Source of the DNA: Streptomyces sp. SS1-1
GTDB lineage: Bacteria > Actinomycetota > Actinomycetes > Streptomycetales > Streptomycetaceae
Assembly: GCF_008973465.1 (NCBI RefSeq)
Contig: NZ_WBXN01000004.1
Location: 6,426,501 to 6,490,500, forward strand
Length of the DNA stretch: 64,000 nt
Direction of reading: 5' to 3'
Part shown: positions 41,437 to 50,460 of the stretch, in pieces
Numbering within the stretch: the first letter of the stretch is position 1
Layout: every line of letters starts with the position of its first letter
Made by a program: the position numbers and the translations under genes
Notes under the pieces: generated by a model
The model's database searches: none
What the model was told of the DNA's origin: nothing
What the model saw: the letters and a program-made list of their open reading frames with translations, nothing else

Positions 41437-42801
41437 ATGACCACCGAGGACCGGGCCCACATCGCGCAACGCGCCGCGGCCCTCCTCGCTGCCCAACTCA
41501 AACCCCGCTGGCAGCCACAACCCCACCAGATCCCACCCCCCGGGAACTGGACCGGCTGGCTGCTCATGGCCGGCCGAGGCGCGGGCAAGTCGAAGGCCTG
41601 CGCCGAGTACGTCCGCCAGCACGTCAACGGCCCGCCCTGCCTGCCCGGCCCGGTGCCGCACTGGATCGCCATCATCGCCCCCACGTTGGGTGACGGCGTC
41701 ACCTCCATGTACGAAGGCCCGGGTGGTATCCGCAACGCCGACCCCGGCGCGCGCCTCGTCCAAGCCCCCGGCGGTACCGTCATCCGCTGGCCCAACGGCT
41801 CGCAGGCGAAGCTGTTCGGATCGCACACCCCGGAGGACGTCGAGCGTCTCCGCGCGGGCGGCAACTCCTGCCTCGCCGTGTTGGAGGAGTTCGCGACGTG
41901 GCGGTACATGGAGCAGACCTACGACCAGCTCCGCTTCGGCCTGCGGTCCGGGCCGCGCCCGCACTGGATCGCCGCGACCACACCGAAGCCGCGCCCGCTG
42001 CTGAAGCGGATGCTGTCCGGGGAGATCTCCGGGGTCGTGCACACGCACGCCACCATGTACGACAATCCGCACCTGGAGCAGTCCGTCAAGGACGCCCTCG
42101 AAGAGACCTACGCGGGCACGGACATCGGCGCGCAGGAGTTGCACGGCCGTCTCATCGACGAGGTCGCCGAAGCCCTGTGGACCAGGGCCACGATCGAGGA
42201 GACCCGAGTACGCGCCGACGAGGTCCCCGACCTCGTGCGCGTCTCCGTCGGCATCGACCCGTCCGGCGGCGCCGGCGAGCAGGGCATCGTCGTCGTCGGC
42301 AAGTCCGGGCTGGTGATCCCCGGTGACGGTGGCCGACCGCAGCACCACGGGTACGTCCTCGACGACCGCTCGTGCAAGCTGTCCCCGGACCAGTGGGGCA
42401 GGCGGGCGGTGCAGGCCGCCGTCGACTGGGAAGCCGATGAGATCGTGGCCGAGACCAACTACGGCGGGGCGATGTGTGTGGCAACACTGCGCACCGCGTC
42501 CGAGGCGCTCGGCGTGAACATCCCGATCCGCACCGTGACAGCGACCCGGGGGAAGACGGTGCGCGCGCAGCCCGTGGCGGCGCTGGCAGCGCAGGGCCGC
42601 TGGCACATGGCCGGTGTGTTCCCGGAGCTGGAGGACCAGATGGCGACCTGGTATCAGGAACTCGGCTGGTCCCCGGACCGCCTGGATGCGATGGTGTGGC
42701 CGGCCTGGCAGATGAAGCTGGTCGGCACGATGACCCGCGGGCAGGGCTCGCTTGGTGGTGATCTGGCCAGAAAGCAGATCGCTGGGACGCGGCTACGGTG
42801 A
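41437..42801 (+). CDS. terL: Terminase large subunit
   Basis: The 454-aa packaging motor has Walker A AGRGAGKS (45-52), Walker B-like LAVLEE (E150, E151) and TTPKPRPL as the coupling motif. The C-terminal RNase H-fold nuclease has D274 (GIDPSGG), E339 (AETNYGG) and D417 (DRLDAMVW). It cuts and pumps phage DNA into proheads. All catalytic residues are visible. It is separated from terS by the sugar cassette. Confidence 0.94.
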   Translation: MTTEDRAHIAQRAAALLAAQLKPRWQPQPHQIPPPGNWTGWLLMAGRGAGKSKACAEYVRQHVNGPPCLPGPVPHWIAIIAPTLGDGVTSMYEGPGGIRNADPGARLVQAPGGTVIRWPNGSQAKLFGSHTPEDVERLRAGGNSCLAVLEEFATWRYMEQTYDQLRFGLRSGPRPHWIAATTPKPRPLLKRMLSGEISGVVHTHATMYDNPHLEQSVKDALEETYAGTDIGAQELHGRLIDEVAEALWTRATIEETRVRADEVPDLVRVSVGIDPSGGAGEQGIVVVGKSGLVIPGDGGRPQHHGYVLDDRSCKLSPDQWGRRAVQAAVDWEADEIVAETNYGGAMCVATLRTASEALGVNIPIRTVTATRGKTVRAQPVAALAAQGRWHMAGVFPELEDQMATWYQELGWSPDRLDAMVWPAWQMKLVGTMTRGQGSLGGDLARKQIAGTRLR

Positions 42802-43229
42802 CCGGCATGGAGACCTGGCTGCTGCTCATCGTGATGGCGTTGGTGACATACCGGGGCACGAAGCTCGTGGTGGAGGACACGTTCCCGCCGGTGCTGTGGC
42901 TGCGGGACCGGCTCGCCGGCGGGTGGCGGGCACTCACCCTTGCCGAGTTGGAGCGCTACGCCGCGGCGTCCCCGTCGGCGCAGGCCGTGATGCGGGACGC
43001 GTGGTCCTACGACCCGGACGACGAGCTGGGGCAGCGTCATGTGCGCCGCGCCCGCTGGTCGCCGTACTGGCTGGCCGAGTTGCTGTCGTGCCCGTGGTGC
43101 GCGTCCGGGTGGGTGGCGGCTGGGGTGACGGCCGGGACGTGGGCGGTGGTCGGGTTGCCGGTGCCGCTGCTGGTCTGGGGCGCGGTGTGGGCGGCCGGTG
43201 CGCTGCTCGCCGCGCAGGAGTGGGCGTAG
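42798..43229 (+). CDS. DUF1360-like membrane protein
   Basis: The 143-aa protein begins with a hydrophobic helix and AL-VTYRGTKLVVEDTFPPV, has LLSCPWCASGWVA and ends in a hydrophobic region, matching DUF1360 proteins often found near actinophage terminase or portal genes. GTG 42798 overlaps the terL stop; ATG 42807 is an alternative. Function unknown. Confidence 0.75.
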   Translation: MTGMETWLLLIVMALVTYRGTKLVVEDTFPPVLWLRDRLAGGWRALTLAELERYAAASPSAQAVMRDAWSYDPDDELGQRHVRRARWSPYWLAELLSCPWCASGWVAAGVTAGTWAVVGLPVPLLVWGAVWAAGALLAAQEWA

Positions 43230-43234
43230 CACCT

Positions 43235-43267
43235 CCGGAACGATCACGCGTCGGGTGGGCGTAGCGT
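43235..43267 (+). promoter_or_regulatory. Late promoter motif, copy 4
   Basis: CCGGAACGATC, 15 bp, then gTAGCGT. No long gene starts within 10 nt. The nearest candidates are GTG 43279 (14 codons) and GTG 43320, the latter in frame with the portal gene and able to extend it by 38 residues. Confidence 0.5.
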
Positions 43268-43369
43268 CACCGGCGCAGGTGCGCGGCCTATCCGTCGGGC
43301 CCGTACTGGTGGGGAAAGGGTGAGCCGCCCGCGTTTCGCGCGTTCCGCGGGCGGCTCCCGCACCCCACC

Positions 43370-43402
43370 CCGGAATGATCTTTCCTGGGTGCTGCCTACT
43401 CT
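43370..43402 (+). promoter_or_regulatory. Late promoter motif, copy 5 (portal)
   Basis: CCGGAATGATC, 15 bp, then cTACTCT. The portal start GTG 43434 follows 31 nt later with AGGAGG at 43422-43427, so this transcript would have a normal leader. Confidence 0.6.
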
Positions 43403-43433
43403 GCCGCGCAGACCAGCGAGCAGGAGGCGCCCC

Positions 43434-45242
43434 GTGGCCTGGTACCACGCATTCACCCGACGCGGACCCCTGCCCACCCCCAGCCAGCCCCCCGCCGACG
43501 AACCCCCCTCCCTCACCGCCGCCGCCGCTGCCGTCGCCAGTCCGCGCACCGAGCTGATCCGCAGCACCGACGTCTGGCAGGACGAGGCGTGGACGTACTA
43601 CGACAGCCTCGGTGAATTCCGGTACGCCGCCGACTGGGAATCCAACATGCTGTCCCGGGTCCGGTTCTACGCGGCCAAGCTGGAGCCCGGCGCCGACGAA
43701 CCCGTCCGCGCCGACGCCGGCACCGCCGTCGACCTCATGACCCAATTCGCGGGCGGGGTGGCGGGGCAGGCGCAGATCATGGCCGGGCTCGGCACGCAGC
43801 TGTCGGTCCCGGGTGAGGGCTACCTCATCGTCGAGAACGTCAACGGCGTCGAGAAGTGGTCCGTCCGCTCCATCGACGAAGTCCGGGCCGCGCGCGGCAA
43901 GTACGAGGTCATCGACGAGAACTCCCCACGGACCGGCAACATCTGGAGGCCGCTCGCGGCCGACAGCATGGCGCCGATCCGGGTGTGGCGGCCGAACAAG
44001 CGCTACCACCACCTGGCCGACTCCCCGGCCCGGGCGGCGCGGACGACGATGCGGGAGCTGGAGCTCGTCAACCGGCACATCGTCGCCCAGTACCTGTCGC
44101 GGCTGGCGTCGGCCGGTGTGTGGCTCGTCCCGGATGAGATCACCTTCCCGGTGCGGGAGGAGTTCGCGGACGCCCCGGATCCGTTCATGGCGGAGTGGAT
44201 CGAGATCGCGGCGGAGGCGATCCGCACTCCGGGCACGGCGTCGGCGGTCGTACCGATCCCGATCAAGGTGCCTGCCGAGTACGTCGACCGGATCAAGCAT
44301 CTCGACTTCACCCTGAAGATCGACGACAAGATCATTGAGAAGCGGGACTCCGCGATCAAGCGTCTCGCGTCCCAGCTCAACGTCCCACCCGAGGTGCTGC
44401 TCGGCATGGGCGACCTCAACCACTGGAACGCCTGGGCCGTCGACGAGACCTCCCTGAAGGTGAACATCGCACCCGACGCCGAACTCATCGCCGCCGCCCT
44501 CACCACCAACTACCTCCAGCCCCGACTCAAGGCATCCCGCGTCGAGGACTGGGCGAAGTGGGTCGTCTGGTACGACATGTCGGAGCTGACGCTGCGCCCC
44601 GACCGCTCCGACAACGCGATCCAGCTGTACGACCGCATGGAGATCAACGGGGACGCGCTCCGCCGCGAGACCGGCTTCGAAGACGCCGACAAGCCCACCG
44701 ACGACGAACTCAAAGAGCAGGCACTCAAGGTCATCATCAAGACCCTGCCGTCCGGCGCCGGATCCGCCCTGTCCACCCTCATCGGTGAACCCGTCGAGAT
44801 CCAGCCCGTCGCCGCACAGGCACCCGGCCAAGCCCCACGCGGCCGGGCGCCCGAGCCCGAACCGGAGCCAGCCGAGCGCGGCGCACCCGCCACGTCGGCC
44901 GATGGGCCACCCGGGCAGGAGGCGCGGCAGGCCGCTGCGGCCGCCCGGCAGGAACGCATGGTGCAGCAGGCACAGGCCCTGCACGCGGTGCGGTTCGCGA
45001 CCGGCCGGCCACCCGAACTACTGCACCCGGCGCTGTGCTCGCAGCACGCATGGTCGTGTCCGTTCACGCACGCCGCGCTGAAGCTGCACAGCCTGCCCAG
45101 GCCCGGGGCGTCCGGGGTGTACGAGGCCAGGTTGGACGCGTTCGGCCGGTTCACGATCGGCAAGCACTCCCCGCTGATGGACGTGAGCGGGTTCTTCTCG
45201 ACGACTCGGAGCTCGCATGGCCACGCTCACAGCCGCCGCTGA
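43434..45242 (+). CDS. Portal protein
   Basis: The 602-aa portal forms the ring at the head vertex. It contains IRSTDVWQDEAWTYYDSLGEFRYAADWESN, the long central helix, and KRLASQLNVPPEVLLGMGDLNHWNAW, the LLGMG-type signature of siphovirus portals. The last 150 residues are an unusual tail: a proline/glutamate-rich linker, a Gln/Ala helix and a Cys/His-containing end (LCSQHAWSCPFTHAALKLH). It overlaps the next gene by 26 bp. Confidence 0.88.
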   Translation: MAWYHAFTRRGPLPTPSQPPADEPPSLTAAAAAVASPRTELIRSTDVWQDEAWTYYDSLGEFRYAADWESNMLSRVRFYAAKLEPGADEPVRADAGTAVDLMTQFAGGVAGQAQIMAGLGTQLSVPGEGYLIVENVNGVEKWSVRSIDEVRAARGKYEVIDENSPRTGNIWRPLAADSMAPIRVWRPNKRYHHLADSPARAARTTMRELELVNRHIVAQYLSRLASAGVWLVPDEITFPVREEFADAPDPFMAEWIEIAAEAIRTPGTASAVVPIPIKVPAEYVDRIKHLDFTLKIDDKIIEKRDSAIKRLASQLNVPPEVLLGMGDLNHWNAWAVDETSLKVNIAPDAELIAAALTTNYLQPRLKASRVEDWAKWVVWYDMSELTLRPDRSDNAIQLYDRMEINGDALRRETGFEDADKPTDDELKEQALKVIIKTLPSGAGSALSTLIGEPVEIQPVAAQAPGQAPRGRAPEPEPEPAERGAPATSADGPPGQEARQAAAAARQERMVQQAQALHAVRFATGRPPELLHPALCSQHAWSCPFTHAALKLHSLPRPGASGVYEARLDAFGRFTIGKHSPLMDVSGFFSTTRSSHGHAHSRR

Positions 45243-48200
45243 CGGCTCGCACCTGCAGGGCGCGATGATCGCGCTGATGCCGACGCCGGAGGATGCGGCG
45301 CGGCTGGCGGTCGACGGCGGGGAGGCCGAGGAGCAGCTGCACTGCACGCTCTACTACCTCGGCAAGGGAGCGGACTTCGACGACGAAGCCCGGGCGCTGA
45401 TCGTGGACGCTGTGCGCCGCCTCGCCGAAGGGCTTCCTCAGGTGCACGCGAGGCTGTTCGGTGCGGCCCACTGGAACGGCGACTCGGACGAGCCTTCATG
45501 GGTGTGGTCCGTCGGGGACGACCGGGAGTACGGGCCCTCCCTGGAGGCCGCGCACGAGCTGGCCACCGAGGCACTCATGTCGAGCGGCGCGGACGTCTCG
45601 CTGCCCGACCAGCACACGCCATGGGTCGCGCATGTATGCGCGGCGTACTCGGACGAACTCGACGTCATCATCCCCATGGAAGAGCGCCTCGGCCCGGTCA
45701 CCTTCGATCGGGTGAGGGTCGCGTTCGCCGGGGACTACACCGATGTTCCGCTGGCCGCCAGCCTCACCGCGGCCGGGCCGCTGCGCCGCCAGCCCACCGA
45801 CCTGGAGACGCGCAGCCACGTCGACTTCGCCGCCATGGACAGGGCGTGGCACGAGGCCGTCGACGCGGCCGTCGCCTCATGGACCGACGTCCAGGAGGCG
45901 CAGCGCGCACAGATCACCGCCGCCGTACAGGCCGCCGCCGAAGCCGACGACCTCGACCGCCTCAACCAGCTCACCGTCGACACCAGCGACGGCGCCGCCC
46001 TCCTCATCGCCCGCATGATCTCCTACGCCCGCGAGGCAGGCGAAGCCCAGCAGCAAGAGGCCGAAGCCCAAGGCATCACCATCCCCGACTGGTCCCTCGA
46101 CGACGAAGCCGTCACCGCCGCCGCGATCCGCGACCGGCTCCGCCAGATCGGCCGGACCGCAGCCCGCGTCCTCGGCACCGGGCTCGTACAGTCCGCTGTC
46201 CGCCAGGCCATGCGCGTGTGGGGCTCCGGCAGCGCCACCCAGGTCGCGACTGCTGTCGACGACCACCTCGCCTCCCTGTCCGGCGCAGCGGTTGAGGAGC
46301 AGATCGGCGCGGCCATGACCGCCGCACAGAACGAAGGCCGCATGGCCGTCCTCGCTGTCGCCCCGCCCGCCGAGTACACGGCCACGGAGATCCTCGACAA
46401 GAACTCCTGCCCAGCCTGCCGCGAGATCGACGGCACCCGGTTCACGAACCTGCCCGACGCGCGCGCCGCCTACCCGACGGGCGGCTACACCAAGTGCCTG
46501 GGCGGCGCCCGCTGCCGAGGCACCATCGTCACCGTCTGGCCGCAGGACAACGACCAAGCCACAGCCGGAACGATCATGGCTCTTGCTGCGGCCACAATCC
46601 CCCCGACCGATCACGAGCAGGGAGGCACCGTGTACCGCACTGTGCAGGACCACCCGGACTGCGGTGCCGACACGCCGTGGGCCGTCGTCGACGAAGACAA
46701 CAAACTGCAAGGCTGCTTCGCCAGCCGCGAGGAAGCCGACACCGCCTGCGCCGAGATGACCGGCGACACCGACGACACCACCAGCGAGCCCGGTGACGAC
46801 GGCGACGAAAGCATGGACTACAGCGGCGACACCGCCCCGTGGGAAGGACCCCTCGCCGTCGAGGGCATCGTCACCGGCGACGGCCGCGAGTTCGCCCCCG
46901 GCGCCCTCACCTGGGCCGACCTGCCCGTCCCACTCAGGTGGAACAAGGAAGACTCCCACGGCGGCGAAGCCCGCACCATCGCCGTCAACGTCGGCCGCAT
47001 CGACAAGATCTGGCGCGACGGCAACCGCATCATGGGCGCCGGCGTCCTCGACCTGTCCGACGACGACGGCCGCCGCGTCCACGCGAAGATCGAAGGGAAG
47101 TTCCTGCGCGGCGTCAGCATCGACGCCGACAGCATCGGCGACGCCGACGTCGAGTACGTCTTCCCCGACGACGTCAACGCGGGCAGCAGCGACAGCGAGG
47201 AAGACGACCTGTTCGAGATGCTGTTCGCGCAGCCGGAGAAGGTCATCTTCCACGGCGGCCGCATCCGCGCAGCCACCCTCGTCGACATCCCCGCGTTCGC
47301 CGAGGCGTACATCGCCCTCCTCGACGAGGCCGGTGCGGTCGTGGCCGGCGGGCAGCCGGTGACCGAGGCAGAGCTGGCGACGCTGCGGGTGCAGGAGATG
47401 GGCGCGATCGGCACCCACGACACCGCGACGGCGGATGGGGAGTGGGACGGTCCGGCGAACGAGAAGCGCATCGACCAGCTGACGGTGGACAAGGCGCGCG
47501 CCGCCTACGCCTGGTACGACGGGGCTGCTGTCACTGACGGTGAGATGCCGAAGAGCGCGGCGAAGTTCTTGCACCACCAGATCAGCGAGGACGGCACGGC
47601 CGGGGCCGCGAACCTCACCGCCTGCTCTGCGGTCATCGCCGCCCTGCACGGGGCGCGCGGCGGCGCGAGCATTCCGGAGGCGGACCGGCGCGGCGTGTAC
47701 GACCACGTCGCCGCGCACCTGCGCGACGCCGGGCGGGAGCCGGAGCCGTTCCGGGCCCTGCACGCGGTCACCGCGTCGGGGGAGGTGTGGCGGCCTCCGG
47801 CGGAGTGGTTCACGGATCCGAAGCTGTCCCTGCCGACGCCGATCACGGTGACGGACGACGGGCGGATCTACGGGCACGCCGCGCAGTGGGGGGCCTGCCA
47901 CATCGGGCAGGACGAGGTGTGCGTGCAGCCGCCGCACGAGGACGACCACCCGTACTACCGCACCGGTGAGGTGGTGTGCGCGGACGGTTCCCGGGTGGCG
48001 GTCGGTCAGATCACGGTGGGTACGGGGCATGCGCCGCTGCACTACGGGGCGGTCCCGGCGGCGGAGCACTACGACAACACCGGCGCCGCGGTGGCGGATG
48101 TGGCGGTCGGCAACGACGAGAACGGCATCTGGGTCGCGGGGTGTGTGCGGCCGGGTGTGGATCCGCTGCGGGTGTACGAGTTGCAGGCGGCCGGTCAGGT

Positions 48201-48462
48201 GTCGGGTGACTGGCGGCGGATCGGCGGGCAGTTGCGGCTGGTGGGTCTGCTGGCGGTGAACGTGCCGGGGTTCCCTGTGCCGAAGATGCGGGCGCGGGTG
48301 GCGTCGGCTGCACCGGGGGAGGCCGACAAGACGGTGAAGGCGCTGGTGGCGGCTGGTCGTCCGACGGTGGCGTGGGGTCGGTCGCAGGCGGAGCAGGAGC
48401 GTGAGGCTGTGCGGCTCGTGATGCGGATGCTGTCGCGCCGCGTCCACCCCGGAGGGAGGTGA
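45217..48462 (+). CDS. 2H phosphoesterase / MuF / capsid protease fusion
   Basis: The 1081-aa protein joins several modules. Residues 10-190 resemble a 2H phosphoesterase (LHCTLYYLG, H42 and T44; WVAHVCAAY, H139 with Cys in place of Ser/Thr). Residues about 200-445 are a MuF-type minor head domain ending in NSCPACREIDGTRF...GGYTKCLGGARCRG. Residues about 540-720 look like a prohead maturation protease (LAVEGIVTGDGREF, LRWNKEDSHGG, GVSIDADS). The last third holds a helical module and a Cys/His-rich part. MuF-protease fusions are known in actinophages. ATG 45217 has GGAG 5 nt upstream. Confidence 0.8.
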   Translation: MATLTAAADGSHLQGAMIALMPTPEDAARLAVDGGEAEEQLHCTLYYLGKGADFDDEARALIVDAVRRLAEGLPQVHARLFGAAHWNGDSDEPSWVWSVGDDREYGPSLEAAHELATEALMSSGADVSLPDQHTPWVAHVCAAYSDELDVIIPMEERLGPVTFDRVRVAFAGDYTDVPLAASLTAAGPLRRQPTDLETRSHVDFAAMDRAWHEAVDAAVASWTDVQEAQRAQITAAVQAAAEADDLDRLNQLTVDTSDGAALLIARMISYAREAGEAQQQEAEAQGITIPDWSLDDEAVTAAAIRDRLRQIGRTAARVLGTGLVQSAVRQAMRVWGSGSATQVATAVDDHLASLSGAAVEEQIGAAMTAAQNEGRMAVLAVAPPAEYTATEILDKNSCPACREIDGTRFTNLPDARAAYPTGGYTKCLGGARCRGTIVTVWPQDNDQATAGTIMALAAATIPPTDHEQGGTVYRTVQDHPDCGADTPWAVVDEDNKLQGCFASREEADTACAEMTGDTDDTTSEPGDDGDESMDYSGDTAPWEGPLAVEGIVTGDGREFAPGALTWADLPVPLRWNKEDSHGGEARTIAVNVGRIDKIWRDGNRIMGAGVLDLSDDDGRRVHAKIEGKFLRGVSIDADSIGDADVEYVFPDDVNAGSSDSEEDDLFEMLFAQPEKVIFHGGRIRAATLVDIPAFAEAYIALLDEAGAVVAGGQPVTEAELATLRVQEMGAIGTHDTATADGEWDGPANEKRIDQLTVDKARAAYAWYDGAAVTDGEMPKSAAKFLHHQISEDGTAGAANLTACSAVIAALHGARGGASIPEADRRGVYDHVAAHLRDAGREPEPFRALHAVTASGEVWRPPAEWFTDPKLSLPTPITVTDDGRIYGHAAQWGACHIGQDEVCVQPPHEDDHPYYRTGEVVCADGSRVAVGQITVGTGHAPLHYGAVPAAEHYDNTGAAVADVAVGNDENGIWVAGCVRPGVDPLRVYELQAAGQVSGDWRRIGGQLRLVGLLAVNVPGFPVPKMRARVASAAPGEADKTVKALVAAGRPTVAWGRSQAEQEREAVRLVMRMLSRRVHPGGR

Positions 48463-48468
48463 GCAAAC

Positions 48469-48531
48469 GTGTGCAGTTGCAATAAGAAGCGGAAGCCGAA
48501 GCCGCCTCCGCCGCCCCCGGCAGGAGCCTGA
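48469..48531 (+). CDS. 20-aa CxC peptide before the capsid gene
   Basis: GTG 48469 to TGA 48531 encodes VCSCNKKRKPKPPPPPPAGA. GGAGGGAGG lies 9 nt upstream, stronger than most ribosome sites nearby. Tiny CxC-starting peptides at this position occur in some actinophages, as far as I recall. Function unknown. Confidence 0.4.
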   Translation: MCSCNKKRKPKPPPPPPAGA

Positions 48532-48547
48532 CCAGTTCATTTATGCG

Positions 48548-48591
48548 CACCGGTAAAGGGAATTGACCTTTACCGGTGTGTGTGCTATGCG
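48548..48591 (+). promoter_or_regulatory. Hairpin with embedded promoter before the capsid gene
   Basis: CACCGGTAAAGG (48548-48559) pairs perfectly with CCTTTACCGGTG (48567-48578) around a 7-nt loop. TTGACC in the loop (48563-48568) and TATGCG (48586-48591) form a 17-bp-spaced promoter, so the stem could end the upstream message while the loop starts the capsid message. The leader runs to GTG 48656, with GGAGG at 48646. Confidence 0.6.
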
Positions 48592-48655
48592 CTAACCTCC
48601 ACGATCAAAGGGCGCGAATGAGCCCGCAACCAACCCTTCGATCACGGAGGACATC

Positions 48656-50413
48656 GTGGCCGACGAGCTGTTCAGCGCCCCGTCCGACCTCACCCTCTCC
48701 AGCGACGCCGACCTCGCCGAACTGGAGACCCGCGCGGTCGCCGAGTTCGAGCGCGTCAGCGCCATCGACAACGTCGACCCCGACACCCTCACCTACGCGA
48801 TGCGCCTCACCGACGACCTCGACCGCATCCGCGGCGAACTCCGCGTCCGCGAGGTCCGCGCCGAACAGCAGGCCCAGATCCAGCAGGCCCGCGTAGCCGA
48901 CCAGCTCTCCCAGCTCCAGTCCCGCGTCCACGGCGCCCCCGCCACCGCGCAGACCACCGAGCAGCCCCCGGCCGTCGACGCCGGCGCGATCGCCGAGGCC
49001 ACCGCGCAGGGCGTCACCGCCGCACTGTCGGCGTTCATGATGGACCGCCGCGGCGGCACCGTCCGCCCCGAGGAGATCGCCCGCCGCGCCACCGCGTCCC
49101 TCGCGGAGACCGCCCAGCACGCACCCAAGCCCAACGTGCCCACCCAGCGCCTCGCGATCACCGCGTCCGTGGACATCCCCGGCGTCGCCCACGGCGGCGA
49201 CCTCACCAGCCTCGACGCCGTCATCGACGTCGTCGGCCGCAAGGCCAAGTCCATGGCCGTCACCCGCGGCAACCCCAACTACCAGACGGTCGCGTCGATC
49301 AGGAACGAGTTCTCCCACTCCATCGACGACCGCACCAAGCCGTCCGAGGTCGAGGAACTCTTCCGGTTCCTCACCAAGCGCGACGGCCTCTCCGCCGAAG
49401 CCCTCGTCGCGGCAGGCGGCTGGTGCGCCCCGTCCGAGACCCGCTACGACTTCTTCAACATCGCCGGATCCTCCGGCCTGATCGACCTGCCCACGTTCGG
49501 CGTCACCCGCGGCGGCGTCCAGTTCCCCGTCTCCCCGTCCCTCGCGGACGCCATCGACGGCGGCGCGTTCGCCCCGTTCGCCGAGACCTTCGACGGCACC
49601 TCGAATCCCTGGCTGTGGACCGAGGCCGACGACATCGCCGCCGCCACCGGCTCCCCGACCAAGCCGTGCATCCGGGTACCCTGCCCCGACTTCGACGAGG
49701 AGCGTCTGGAGGCATACGGCATCTGCCTCACCGCAGGCAACCTCGCCGACGCCGCCTACCCCGAGGCCACAGCGAACATGCTGAAGCTGCTGATGGCCGC
49801 CCACGACCACGCCATCAACGCCCGTCTCATCGCCCTGATGGTCGCCCGCTCCAGCAACGCCACCACCATCGGCGGCCAGACCGACGACTCCGCCGCCCCG
49901 CGCATCTTCAACGCGGCCGCGCTCGCCGCGACCGACTACCGGGCCCGCTACGGCATGGCCCTCGAAGACGTCCTGGAGATCGTGTTCCCCGCCTGGGTCC
50001 GCGAGGCCGTCCGCGCCGACATGGCCTGGAAGGCAGGCGTCGACCTGACCGAGGTGTCCAACGCGGACATCGACGCCAAGTTCACCGTCCGCAACGTCCG
50101 CCCGCAGTGGGTCGACGACTGGCAGGTCCGCGGCGCCTCGCAGTTCGGCAACAGCAGCAAGATGACCGCCTGGCCGACCACCGTCGACTTCCTGCTGTAC
50201 GCGGCCGGCACGTTCCTCCACGGCAACGGCATGAGCCTCGACCTCGGTGTCGTCCGCGACAGCGTGCTGAACGAGACGAACGACCACACCGCCGCATGGT
50301 CCGAGGAGGCGCACCTCGTCGCCCGCGTCGGCCACGAGTCCCGCCGCTACACGGTGCCGTTCAACGTCAAGGGCGCCACCGGTGCGCTCCTCGGCGACGA
50401 GGCCCGGGTCTGA
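48656..50413 (+). CDS. Major capsid protein with N-terminal scaffold domain
   Basis: The 585-aa protein has a coiled-coil first quarter (about 20-110) and a linker, then an HK97-like shell domain (from about 160; FFNIAGSSGLIDLPTFGVTRGGVQFPV, and the C-terminal YAAGTFLHGNGMSLDLGVVRDS). The N-terminal part is probably a delta-type scaffold removed by the upstream protease. It has its own promoter. A capsid of this size, with linked scaffold, is common in actinophages. Confidence 0.87.
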   Translation: MADELFSAPSDLTLSSDADLAELETRAVAEFERVSAIDNVDPDTLTYAMRLTDDLDRIRGELRVREVRAEQQAQIQQARVADQLSQLQSRVHGAPATAQTTEQPPAVDAGAIAEATAQGVTAALSAFMMDRRGGTVRPEEIARRATASLAETAQHAPKPNVPTQRLAITASVDIPGVAHGGDLTSLDAVIDVVGRKAKSMAVTRGNPNYQTVASIRNEFSHSIDDRTKPSEVEELFRFLTKRDGLSAEALVAAGGWCAPSETRYDFFNIAGSSGLIDLPTFGVTRGGVQFPVSPSLADAIDGGAFAPFAETFDGTSNPWLWTEADDIAAATGSPTKPCIRVPCPDFDEERLEAYGICLTAGNLADAAYPEATANMLKLLMAAHDHAINARLIALMVARSSNATTIGGQTDDSAAPRIFNAAALAATDYRARYGMALEDVLEIVFPAWVREAVRADMAWKAGVDLTEVSNADIDAKFTVRNVRPQWVDDWQVRGASQFGNSSKMTAWPTTVDFLLYAAGTFLHGNGMSLDLGVVRDSVLNETNDHTAAWSEEAHLVARVGHESRRYTVPFNVKGATGALLGDEARV

Positions 50414-50460
50414 CACCCCCTGATTCCGTGACGCGACCTGACGAAGGGTGGTGAGCGCCG

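Noticed and set aside
45877..48540. Antisense open frame of 887 codons opposite the MuF-protease gene
   Set aside because: Arginine/proline-rich shadow without motifs; the sense strand has clear phage domains.
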